Assembly (NCBI GenBank): GCA_026874595.1
Contig: CM049311.1
Location: 6,609,676 to 6,673,675 of the forward strand
Origin: Sipunculus nudus
Taxonomy: Eukaryota; Annelida; Sipuncula; Golfingiida; Sipunculidae
Direction of reading: 5' to 3'
DNA: 64,000 bases
Under the pieces are notes generated by a model that worked only from the letters and a program-made list of their open reading frames with translations, made no database searches and was not told the origin of the DNA. Positions 1 through 10,300 of the stretch are shown here, piece after piece (within the stretch, counting starts at the first letter, position 1; each line of letters starts with the position of its first letter). A program made the translations under genes and the position numbers.

Positions 1-123
1 AGCCAGCACGACAACAAGAGTTCAACCAGTACGGATTAAACATAGAATGTAATACGCGGTCAGACACTAGTGCCACAACAGGAGTTACGCCCGTGTCACA
101 TAATAAAAAGAGCACCTGTATCA
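1..123 (-). repeat. Partial 3' LTR, truncated by window edge
   Basis: Matches 6111-6233 with a constant offset of 6110 and six mismatches. The inner boundary is taken at 123, where the minus strand reads TG A TAC and the 5' LTR reads TG T TAC. About 660 bp of the LTR must lie left of the window. Confidence 0.9.
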
Positions 124-134
124 CTCCCCCTCCT
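124..134 (-). other. Polypurine tract of the retrotransposon
   Basis: The minus strand reads AGGAGGGGGAG immediately before the 3' LTR. This is the expected place and composition for the plus-strand primer of reverse transcription. Confidence 0.7.
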
Positions 135-273
135 GTAAGTAAAAAGAAAGTTTTCTCGGAAAACTTTCTTTTTGCAATCACAAATACTAAAATTTTACTA
201 CATCTGAAAAATCATCTTATTTACAACATTACATAAACATCTTGTTTACAACATTTCATAAACACCTCGATAA

Positions 274-640
274 TCAATCAGCAAATACATTATCTTTCCC
301 TTTAATGTGTACGATATCAAGATTGTAATCCTGTAAGAACAAACTCCATCTCAACAATCTTTGATTTTTACACTTCAACTTGTTCATGAACGTGAGGGGA
401 TTGTGATCACTGAAGACAATGATAGGCCTGACTGATGAAGTAACATAAACTTCAAAATGCTGCAACGCCAAAATCAAAGCCAAACATTCTTTTTCAATGG
501 TGGAGTAGTTTTTCTTGTTTGCATTAAACTTTCTTGAGAAATAACAAATTGGATGGTCTATGCCATCATTGCCTTCCTGTAACAACACAGCACCAGCAGC
601 AGTATCACTAGCATCCACAGCTAACTTAAAAGGTACAGAA
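274..640 (-). pseudogene. RNase H domain of the element's pol
   Basis: The translation (274-618) opens with an MDASD segment carrying the first catalytic Asp. It continues through TIEKECLAL (catalytic Glu) and FSDHNPL (catalytic Asp), and ends with the HIKGKDNVFAD tail typical of Gypsy RNase H. An in-frame TGA at 274-276 falls just after FAD, a few codons before the natural end near the polypurine tract. The frame is not continuous with the RT block upstream. RNase H being last in pol is the copia-like arrangement. Confidence 0.9.
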
Positions 641-1620
641 AAGTCTGGAGCTGCTAAAACTGGTAAACTTTGCAGAATTGCTTTCCAATTCTGAAATGCA
701 CTTTCACACTTTACATTCCATACAAACCTTGTTTCTTCTTTAACAAATTAGTCAAAGGTTCAGCTACAGCAGAAACATTTGGACAAATCTTCCTGTAGTA
801 TCCTACCATACCAAGAAAACGCATTATTTGCTTTTTGTTCTCTGGTCTAGGAACTGCAGAAATAGCACTTATCTTAGCATCAACAGGTTTTACCTAACCC
901 TGCACTACAATATGACCCAAAAATGTTACTTGTGCATGACAAAACTCAGATTTTACTAAGTTGACGGTCAGACGTGCTTCACTGAGTCTTTCGAAGAGGT
1001 CGCGAAGAATTTGCAGATGTTTCTCCCAGGTGTCGCTGTACACGATGAGGTCATCATTATATGCGTCGCAGCCCTGAATGTCCTTGACAACCATATCGAT
1101 GAGGCGCTAGAACGTGGCTGGCGAGTTCTTCATGCCAAACAGCATAACTTTATACTGGTACAGTCCTTGCGGCGTCACAAATGCGGACACTTCTTTCGCT
1201 CGATCTGTCAGCGGAACTTGCCAGAATCCTTTTAGCAAGTCAAACTTGGAAACATACCTGGAGCTACCGACTCTATCAATACAATCATCGATCCTCGGAA
1301 TCGGGAACGTGTCAGTCTTGGTGACAGAGTTCAGTTTTCGATAATCTGTGCACATACAGTAACTTCCATCAAGTTTTGGCACAAGAATACATGGTGAACT
1401 CCAGTTACTGTTACTAGGTTCAATAAAATTATTGTCCAGCAAATATTGAATCTCATCCTGTAGATACTTTTGCTTTTCTGGATTCAGTCTATATCGATGT
1501 TGCTTGACTGCGCTCGCCAACATCGACGTCATGGCACAACATGTTAGTTCGCGTTGGATGGCACTAAACAAATGTTCATAATTCCGCAGCAGGTTCCTGA
1601 GGTCTTGTTGTTGGTGTGAG
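641..1620 (-). pseudogene. Reverse transcriptase domain, broken
   Basis: The 1107-1571 segment carries the RT fingers and palm: a LVPKLDGS-type motif, CTDYRKLN, SKFDLLKGFWQV with the first catalytic Asp, and FGMKNSPATF. The same frame resumes at 1094 after an in-frame TAG (1107-1109) and gives AYNDDLIVYS, a YxDD box with both metal-binding Asp, then FLGHIV. A second in-frame stop lies at 894-896, and a frameshift separates this part from RNase H. Upstream the frame shifts again near 1575-1620, at the junction with the integrase tail. Typical Gypsy RT otherwise. Confidence 0.9.
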
Positions 1621-1639
1621 TTAAGGTGTAACAGTTTGG

Positions 1640-2850
1640 CATCCAGTTTTTAAGCACATCTGAGTTATTAAATGGTACTGTACCACACTGAATGTCTACA
1701 TCACACTTACAATCAGTATCTACTTTAACCGGGTCAGGTACAGTGTTTACACAATTTACAGCAGTAACATTTAACACAACATCTGGTGTGCTATTTCTGT
1801 CATAATATGGTTTCCACATGTTAACATGGCACAGTTGTTTCTTCTTACGTCTATCTCGTGTCAACAGTATGTAATTTAAATCACTGACTTTCTTGTCAAC
1901 AATGTAAGGACCAAAATACCTAGCTTGCAGAGGTCTGCCAGGGATGGGAAGTAAGGCAAGGACCTTTTCACCAGGCTCAAACGTCCTACTTACAGTGTGC
2001 TTGTCATACTTTGTTTTTATTTTACTTTGTGCAGATTTTAGATTTGACTTCGCAATCTCACAAGCAATGTGTAGTTTAGTGCGACAGTCAGTCATACTGT
2101 GAGACATACTGCAGTAAACTAAGAGAATCAGGAATTTCTTACAAGAGTTTTTCTTTAAGCAGTTTCAATGGACCTCGAACAGAGTGTCCAAAAACTAGTT
2201 CAAAGGGACTGAAACCCAAGGACTCTTTAAAGGATTCCCTGACAGCAAACAGCAATAGGTTTATTCCTTCATCCCAGTCTTTTTGTGTGTCATAGCAATA
2301 AGTCCTGATCATGTTTTTTAATGTCTGGTGAAAACGCTCGAGGGCGCCCTGACTTTCAGGATGGTATTGCGAAGAGCTGTACTGTTTTATACCTAGCTCA
2401 AACATAACTTGTTGGAATAAGCCAGACATAAAATTAGACCCTTGGTCAGACTGGACAGATTTTGATTATCCAAAAGTTGTAAAAAACTTGGTCAGAGCTT
2501 TGACAACACTTTTGGCATTAATTTTGCGCAATGGTATTGCCTCAGGGAACCTGGTAGATGCGCACATAATTGTCAGCAAGTATTCATGTCCAGATTTTGT
2601 TTTGGACAGTGGTCCAACACAATCAACAATTATCCTACTGAATGGTTCCTCTAAAGCAGGAATAGGTCTAAGTGGGGCCTTAGGAGGGTTCTGATTGGGC
2701 TTGCCTACCATCTGGCATGTATGGCATGATTTACAATATTGTACAACATCTTTCCTGAGGTTAGGCCAATAGAAGTGTGTACTGACTTTCTGATAAGTTT
2801 TATTTATACCTAAATGGCCAGACAAAGGAGCCTCATGTGCCATGCTTAGA
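1640..2850 (-). pseudogene. Integrase domain, broken, placed upstream of RT
   Basis: The N-terminal HHCC zinc site (HEAPLSGH ... CKSCHTC) lies around 2700-2845. The core has its first catalytic Asp in IIVDCVGP (about 2608-2630), the second in QSDQGSNF (about 2438-2456) and the Glu in ALERFHQT (about 2320-2350). The C-terminal part (1544-2107) holds a GPY/F module (RYFGPYIV, about 1885-1921). Lesions: an in-frame TAA at 2466-2468, another stop at 2139-2141 and a frame change between 2107 and 2139. The catalytic triad itself is preserved. The domain lies between protease and RT, not after RNase H. Confidence 0.92.
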
Positions 2851-3139
2851 ACTTCACTGCGAAAGCTTTTGGGCATTACTATTTTATGTTTGATGGCCCA
2901 CTCATCATCAGCGCATACATCAGGTGGTCGCCATTCACGCATAAGCACTTCATTTTTAACATAGAAACAAACTGGGTTCTGTGACAGCTCATCTTTAGAA
3001 ACTGCCACGGGAAACAAACATGAAATATCAGGGTCCTTATGCTGTTCCGCGATAAGTTCTGACCTTGAGAATGTTGCATCCTGTACGGGCGAGTCGTTAG
3101 ACGAGGCGCTAGTGACTCCCAGAGTGTTATTATCTGGAC

Positions 3140-3560
3140 CATTATCCTCATGTGTGTTTTTCTTGGCCATAGATCTAGTTACGGCACATGAAGGATACAA
3201 ACCAGGATTTTCCTGACTTTCCGGATCAGTGTCCTGATCAAGTGACGGCTTTTCTGTCACTATTGGTACAGGCTGTACTTTATCACCTGCAACATCATTG
3301 CCATGTAGCAACTGAATTCCCTTAAACAGTAAATAGTTCTTAGGCCTACAGTAATATTCCAAGAAATCAAATCTGACTTTAAATGGATACTGTGAAGCGG
3401 AACTGAAGTGTGCCTGTCTGAAAAGACACCATTAACAAGTGCATGTGCACCAGTAAAGGACCTACCAGAAAATGGCAAAGTGTTTGCTAACATGAGAGTC
3501 TGGCCTGAACCAGTGTCCCTCAAAATTCTAATAGGGGTAGAATCTGAAAAATCACTTGAA
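3140..3560 (-). pseudogene. Retropepsin-like protease region
   Basis: The aspartic protease motif appears as RDTGSGQT, with the DTG codons at 3509-3517, in the same frame as the C-terminal half of Gag. About 50 codons later the frame shifts (near 3345-3365). The distal part, with a GIQLLHGNDVAGDKV-type sequence, continues in the frame of 2466-3362. Gag and protease are thus fused in one frame, as often seen in Gypsy elements. The frameshift inactivates the polyprotein. Confidence 0.82.
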
Positions 3561-5273
3561 AGTGATACAAAACCATCATGTATGAATGGCTCAAATAATT
3601 CCATTATAGAGTCAAGAGAGGAATCTACTACCTCAACCTCATCAACAGTGACAGTGTCAGTCATAAACTCTGTTTCAGAGTCATCTAAGGAATCTACATC
3701 CTTTTTATCATCAAACTCCTTATGGGAGTCAACAGAGGAATTTTTCTCAGCAGAAACAAACTTTTGTTTGTCATAAGAGGACCTGGCCTCATTTGAAATA
3801 CTCTCACAAGAGTCATAAAAGGACTTAGCCTTATCCAGAGAATACTCCTCGCAGGAGTCTTGAAAGGACCTAGCCTTATTTAATTCCTCGCAGGAATCAA
3901 CTGAGGTTTTTACCCCGCAAGCTACGGATTCTTCTTTGGATTTAGACGGCACTTGGGCCTCCGTAGCATCAAACTCTTCATTTGAGTCAACAAAGGAGTT
4001 ATACCCCTTATTTACATGAAAAGAGCCTGGCTCTTGTACTATGCTATACATAGATTTTGAAACAAAACCAGAAGGTTTGCTATTTGGTCTATTCGCAAGT
4101 TTCCAGCAGTCAGATATTAGATGACCTTCCTTCCTGCAGTAATTACAGATTTTCTTTGAAAATGACTGGTCTTTGTTAGACTTAGACACAATGGACGTGG
4201 ACTGAGTTGTAGCTATGGGCTTTGCTGAACTATCAGGACTACTAGTACTGGGAGACTGCGCTGTAAACTTCTTTTGACCATACTGTTTTACATTCTTATT
4301 TGTGAATGACTGGTTTGATTTGCTAGTAAAGGACATTTTGTGTGTCAATGAATAATCATCAGCTAACTGAGCAGCAATGTCAAGTGTTTCAGGACTTTTC
4401 TCATCGAGAAAAGTGTTAACATCTGCGTTAATGCAGCGCTTAAATTCTTCAAGCAAAATCAACCGGCGCAAATTGTCATAATCGTTCATTACATTTTTAG
4501 AACTACACCAGCGATCAAACAACTGCTCTTTTGTCCTAGCAAATTCGACGTAGGTCTGTTCTTTTCGCTTTTCCCAATTTCTGAATTTCTGGCGGTAAGC
4601 CTCTGGAACCAACTCACAACCTTTCAGGATTAACCGTTTACCAGGTCATAGTCAGCAGCAGCTTCTACTGAAAGCTCTGTATAAATTTCTCTGGCCTTGC
4701 CAGTCAATACACTTTGTAACAACATAGTCCAATTTTCCTTAGGCCATTTTAAATTTTCAGCTACCTTCTCAGAGTGTAAGAAATATTAATCAACCTCTTT
4801 TTCTTGAAAAGGTGGGACAAGTCTAACGTGTTTAGTAACATCAAAACTGTGAGTTGGGGCAGCACTTAGACTACGTTCTACTTTAAGTCTTTCTAACTCC
4901 AGTCGTTTTAACTCAATTTCATTTTCTTTTTCTAGTCTTTCTCCTTCTAACCCTTCATGTTCTTCCCTCTCTTTACTCAGTTTTTTCTTCTAATTCTGTT
5001 TTAATGCTAGCTCATGTTGCATTTCTAACTTCTTTTATTCCAATTGCATAGCAAGGCTATCATTTTTTTAATGTTTCAACTTCATTCTCTTCAATTAAAC
5101 CTTTGCTAATAAGTTCATGCATGATTTTAGCAATGATATCAGGCTTTTTCTCAAAGCTTTTTTTCACACTTAGCCCTAAGTGTTGTCCTAAACGCAACAA
5201 CTACTTTTGACAACTGTGCAAGTTGATCAGGGTCGGGATCGTCAACAAATGTCTCAGGTTTGAAATCTGCCAT
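3560..5273 (-). pseudogene. Gag polyprotein with SCAN-like capsid part and CCHC knuckle
   Basis: The probable start is the ATG at 5271-5273 (MADFKPETF), about 150 bp downstream of the primer binding site. The frame is lost within about 50 codons. A Lys/Glu-rich, coiled-coil-like stretch (about 4860-5130) follows. An in-frame TAA sits near 4785 and another frame change near 4620-4640. The segment 4340-4612 (AYRQKFRNWEKRKEQTYVEF and onward) resembles the capsid region of Gmr1-like Gag, the family from which vertebrate SCAN domains derive. A zinc knuckle CNYCRKEGHLISDC (C-x2-C-x4-H-x4-C) lies at 4106-4147. A Ser/Glu-rich linker with repeated short DSCEE-type blocks runs from there to the protease. 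Confidence 0.85.
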
Positions 5274-5420
5274 GTTAAGATGTCAAAACAATAACAAACA
5301 AAAAACCACTGAGATTAATATTGTAAACAATGTACTGTGAACAATATGTAATCTTGTAAACAATGTATGATAAAACAATTTGTCCAGGTCAAGGCCTAAT
5401 AAATTTGAAAACTATTAAGC

Positions 5421-5439
5421 ATCCCGACGAGAGCCCCCA
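5421..5439 (-). promoter_or_regulatory. Primer binding site, tRNA-Pro-like
   Basis: The minus strand begins TGGGGGCTC and ends GGGAT, six bases inside the 5' LTR. Its complement ends in CCCCCA, as a tRNA 3' end would. It resembles the tRNA-Pro primer site known from some retroviruses, but the middle differs by small indels, so the primer tRNA is not certain. Confidence 0.6.
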
Positions 5440-5445
5440 ATTTTA

Positions 5446-6233
5446 TGTTACGGAACCTAATATAAACAGATCACGTATGCGTGATGAACACAAATTTTGT
5501 AATGGAGATAAAAAAAAATCAGATTCTGTAGCATTAGGCAGCGCGAAATGTCTAGGGGAATGAATAAAGAAGTCAGTGGTTTTTTTTAACAAATAACTAT
5601 AATTTATTCTTAAAACAACCCTAAAAATACATTACACTCAATCAATACAATTATACAGTAAAACAGCGGTATAGCAACAAGTCAATACAATCACATAGAA
5701 AATAATGTGCACAGTACCTGGATACCAACACCATGACAACGATAAGTCCTTTAAATGTAAACTCGCGGAGAATGACAGTCCAGTGGAAAGTTCTTGCAAC
5801 AACCCAGACAGCAAACTGAAGTCCAAATGCATAAAATCCAGGAGAAAGTCTTTGAAAATCTATAATTGCCGCATTCGTCGGATAAGGTCCTGACACACGC
5901 TTCTGCGTCCGCTGGAATCTGCTCTGCTGCTCTCTCACCATGGTTCTGAAAAACAGCCCCTTGATATACCTTCACATCCCAAGCCGAGAATTTTCCACTT
6001 CTCGAACAGTCTATAAGGACCCTACTCAACAGTAAACACGCGTTTCAGGAATTCTCTAGGAAACATCGCCGTGCCTCTACACAACATTGTGTACACGTGA
6101 TCTCGCCCCAAGCAAGCACGACAACAAGAGTTCAACCAGTACGGATTAAACATAGAATGTAATAAGCGGCTAGACACGAGTGCCACAACAGGAGTTACGC
6201 CCGTGTCACATAATAAAAAGAGCACCTGTAACA
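5446..6233 (-). repeat. 5' LTR, complete (788 bp)
   Basis: It starts TGTTAC and ends GTAACA, a perfect 6-bp inverted terminal repeat with TG...CA ends. The right 123 bp recur at 1-123. On the minus strand there is a TATA-like TATATCAA around 5960-5970 and an AATAAA at 5603-5608, plausible promoter and polyadenylation signals. Short open frames inside it look like chance. The rest of the internal sequence between LTR and Gag (5274-5420) is untranslated leader. Confidence 0.88.
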
Positions 6234-7230
6234 AAATCAAAGATCAAGGTCGCAGGACCCAATTCTTTAAATACGATGGTGGATTCAAGTTTGGGTACAC
6301 AGACAGACAGGCTTTAAACTGATCACAGGACCCACATTTTGAAAAGTTCATTAACATATCCTTATTGATAAGTTCAGCTAAGCGTCGAGACCCATAGGTC
6401 CCTAGTTTATATGCCAAAACTACAACATTTTATGGGTTTTCCCTCTGCTATGTCCAAGCCCTAATACCAGGCTGTTCTTTTCACGCCCAGCGAAAACTCT
6501 TCTTATTGAAGCCTTAATTGATATTTTCCATGCGGCAGTGGGGCACGGGCTTTATTGACCCCACGCGTTCGTCCTCCGTTTGTGTGGCGCTTGATGCAGC
6601 GGGCTTTTCTATGAACATTTTTATATATAAGTTTCCGGACGTTTCAATCGAAACGCCCGCGCTAGTGTGTTTTTGGCTTTATTCCCCCTCTTGTAAAAAA
6701 AATGTGACGACAATATCCATGGAACGTTCGGGCTTGGCAGGGCATGAGTATGAAGTGCGGGAAATGCAAAAAAAAATATTATATTACCACTGGGACAGAT
6801 GAGAAAAATAAACGGATTACAACGAAATGAAGTCTGTTCATGTCTTTGTCTAGACAACCGGTCCATCCTGCATGGTATTACGTCACACAAAGGAAACTTC
6901 TGACGGATCATGATATAAATTCATGTACTCAGCATGCCGCTGGATACATTTTATAGGTATCGCAAACAACTTAATTCATATTAACCGGTTCTTTGTTGGA
7001 AAATGAATATGAGGCATCTTCTATTTAGTGACATTCAAATCTTTTTAAACGATGATTCATGACAAATTAAAAAACATAAATATTGAATGTACCTGAATTG
7101 ATCACGATTTTGAAGCACGATTTCTTACTGATTGTATTAATTATTATTACTAATGATTCTAATCTTTGCAATGAAAGGTCAAGATTATACCATTTTTCAT
7201 TAAAAAAAATTGTTGCATTTGTTGTATTCG
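6234..7230. other. Intergenic, no feature recognised
   Basis: AT-rich unique-looking DNA between the 5' LTR and the (TA)n array. I see no splice-flanked open frame or RNA gene here. Confidence 0.5.
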
Positions 7231-7307
<77 letters not shown>

Positions 7308-7392
7308 AGTATTTAAGTAACGGTCTCTGTAGCAAAGTGATCAATGCAGCTAAGCGGAGCACGTAAACTCAGAATATATATATATATATATA
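7231..7392. repeat. (TA)n microsatellites bordering the satellite
   Basis: Near-perfect TA runs at 7232-7304 and 7375-7391 with about 70 bp of unique sequence between. They sit directly at the left end of the 16-bp satellite. Confidence 0.9.
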
Positions 7393-7393
7393 G

Positions 7394-10300
7394 TTTGACA
7401 ATCCATTAGTCTGACAGTACATTAGTGTGACTGTCTATTGGTCTGATAGACAATTGGTCTGACAGTCCATATGTCAAACAGTCCATTAGTCTGACAGTGC
7501 ATTAGTCTGACGGTCCTTTAGTCTGACAGTCCTATAGTCAGTGCATTGGTATGACAGTGCATTAATCTGACTGCATTTGTTTGACAGTGCAGTGGTCGTG
7601 ACAGTCCATTAGTCTGACAGTCCATTAGTCGGACAGTCCAATGGTCTGACAGTTCATTGGTCTTGACAGTCCATTAGTCTGACAGTCCATTAGTCGGACA
7701 GTCCAATGATCTGACAGTTCATTGGTCTGACAGTGCATTAGTCTGACAGTTCATTGGTCTGACAGTGCATTGGTCTGACAGTCCATTAGTCTTTCAGTCC
7801 ATTAGTCTGACAGTGCATTGGTCTTGAGAGTCCATTAGTCTGACAGTCCATTAGTCTGACAGTCCATTGGTCTGACAGTGCATTAATCTGACTGCATTTG
7901 TTTGACAGTGCATTGGTCTTGACAGTCAATTAATCTGACAGTGTATTGGTGTGACAGGGCATTGGTGTTGACAGTCCTTTAGTGTGACAGTCCATTAGTC
8001 TGACAGTCCATTGGTCTGACAGTTCATTGGTCTGACAGTGCATTTGTCTGACAATCAATTGATCTAACAGTTCATTGGTCTGACAGTCCATTCGTCTGAG
8101 TCCATTAGTCTCTCAGTCCAATAGTCTGACAGTGCATTAGTCTGACAGTTCATTGGTCTGACAGTTCATTGGTCTGACAGTCGATTTGTCTGACAGTCCA
8201 TTGGTTTGACAGTGCATTAATCTGACTTTGCATTTGTTTGACAGTGCATTGGTATGACAGTGCATTAATCTGACTACATTTGTTTGACAGTGCATTGGTC
8301 TTGATAGTCCATTAGTCTGACAGTGTATTGGTCTGATAGTGCATTGGTCTTGACAGTCCATTTGTCTGACAGTCAATTATTCTGACAGTCCATTGGTCTG
8401 ACAGTCCATTGGTCTGACAATGTATTGGTCTTGACAGTCCATTTGTCTGAGTCCATTAGTCTCTCAGTTCATTAGTCTGACAGTGCATTAGTCTGACAGT
8501 TCATTGGTCTGACAGTTCATTGGTCTGACAGCCAATTAGTCTGAGAGTCCATTGGTTTGACAGTGCATTAATCTGACTTTGCATTTGTTTGATAGTGCAT
8601 TGGTCTTGACAGTCCATTTGTCTGACAGTCAATTATTCTGACAGTGTATTGGTCTGACAGTCCATTGGTCTGACAATGTATTGGTCTTGACAGTCCATTT
8701 GACTGACACTCCATTAGTCTGACAGTCCATTTGTCTGACAATTCATTGGTCTTACAGTCCATTACTCTGACAATCCATTAGTCTGACGGTTCATTGGTCT
8801 GACATTGCATTATTCTGACTTTGCATTTGTTTTTCAGTGCATTGGTCTTGACAGTCAATAAGTCTGACAGTGTATTGGTCTGACAGTGCATTGGTCTCGA
8901 CAGTCCATTAGTCTGACAGTCCATTAGTCTGACAGTCCATTGGTCTCACAGTTCATTGGTCTGACAGTCCATTCGTCTGAGTCGATTAGTCTCTCAGTCC
9001 ATTAGTCTGACAGTGCATTAGTCTGACAGTGCATTGGTCCGACAGTTCATTGGTCTGACAGTGCATAAATTTGTCAGTCCATTAGTGTGACAGTGCATTA
9101 GTCTGACAGTCCATTGGTCTGACGGTTCATTGGTCTTACAGTCCATTTGTCTTACAGTCCATCAGTCTGACAGTTCTTTGGTCTGATAGCCCATATGTCT
9201 GACAGTCGGATAGTCTGACAGTCCATTACTCTGAAGTGCATTGGTCTGCCAGTCCATTAATCTGACAGTCCATTAGTCTGACAGTCCTTAAGTCTGACAG
9301 TCCAGTACTCTGACGGGCCATTGGTCTGAAAGTGCATTTGTCTGACAATCCATCGATCTGACATTCCATTGGTTTGTCAGTGCATTGGTCTTGACAGTCA
9401 ATTAGTCTGACAGTGTATTGGTGTGACAGTGCATTGGTGTTGACAGTCCATTAGTCTTACAGTCCATTAGTCTGACAGTCCATTGGTCTGACAGTTCATT
9501 GGTCTGACAGTGCATTAATCTGACTGCATTTGTTTGACAGTGCATTGGTCTTGACAGTCAATTAGTCTGACCATGTATTGGTGTGACAGTGCATTGGTGT
9601 TGACAGTCCATTAGTCTGACAGTCCATTAGTCTGACAGTCCATTGGTCTGACAGTGCATTAATCTGACTGCATTTGTTTGACAGTGCATTGGTCTTGACA
9701 GTCAATTAGTCTGAAAGTGTGTTGGTGTGACAGTGCATTGGTATCGACAGACCATTAGTCTGACAGTCCATTAGTCTGACAGTCCATTGGTCTGACAGTT
9801 CATTGGTCTGACAGTGCATTGTCTGACAATCAATTGATCTGACAGTCCATTGGTCTGACAGTCCATTGGTCAGACAATGTATTGGTCTTGACAGTCCATT
9901 TGTCTGACACTCCATTAGTTTGACAGTCCATTTGTCTGACAGTTCATTGTTCTGACAGCCCATTACTCTGACAGTCAATTAGACTGACAGTGTATTGGTC
10001 TGACAGTCTCATTGGTCTTGACAGTCAATTAGTCTGACAGTGTATTTGTCTGACAGTGCATTGGTCTCGACAGTCCATTAGTCTGACAGTCCATTAGTCT
10101 GACAGTCCATTGGTCTCACAGTTTATTGGTCTGACAGTCCATTTGTCTGAGTCCATTAGTCTCTCAGTCCATTAGTCTGACAGTGCATTAGTCTGACAGT
10201 TCATTGGTCTGACAGTTCATTGGTCTGACAGTCGATTTGTCTGACAGTCCATTGGTTTGACAGTGCATTAATCTGACTTTGCATTTGTTTGACAGTGCAT

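Larger units (their letters stand above)
1..6233 (-). mobile_element. Ty3/Gypsy LTR retrotransposon, Gmr1-like pol order, inactive
   Basis: Two direct repeats (1-123 and 5446-6233) flank a minus-strand internal region holding, in order, Gag, protease, integrase, reverse transcriptase and RNase H. The domains are Gypsy-type (CCHC knuckle, DTG protease, HHCC/DDE integrase with GPY/F tail, YxDD RT), but integrase lies before RT. That order is known for the Gmr1 group of Ty3/Gypsy elements. The 3' LTR is cut by the window start. Stops and frameshifts interrupt every domain block, so this copy cannot be autonomous. The 123 alignable LTR bases differ at 6 positions by eye, about 95% identity, so the insertion is not recent. 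A target-site duplication cannot be checked because the left end is missing. Confidence 0.95.

Noticed and set aside
1011-3776. Plus-strand open frames within the retrotransposon (1011-1235, 1114-1344, 2488-2694, 3408-3776)
   Set aside because: Each is the complement of a recognised Gag or Pol domain on the minus strand.
5638-6240. Several open frames on both strands in the 5' LTR
   Set aside because: They overlap each other in an LTR and show no domain; non-coding regulatory sequence is the better explanation.
7083-7316. Open frames ending in Ile-Tyr repeats (also at 25788, 28602, 57935 and 61958)
   Set aside because: They are translations of (TA)n microsatellites.
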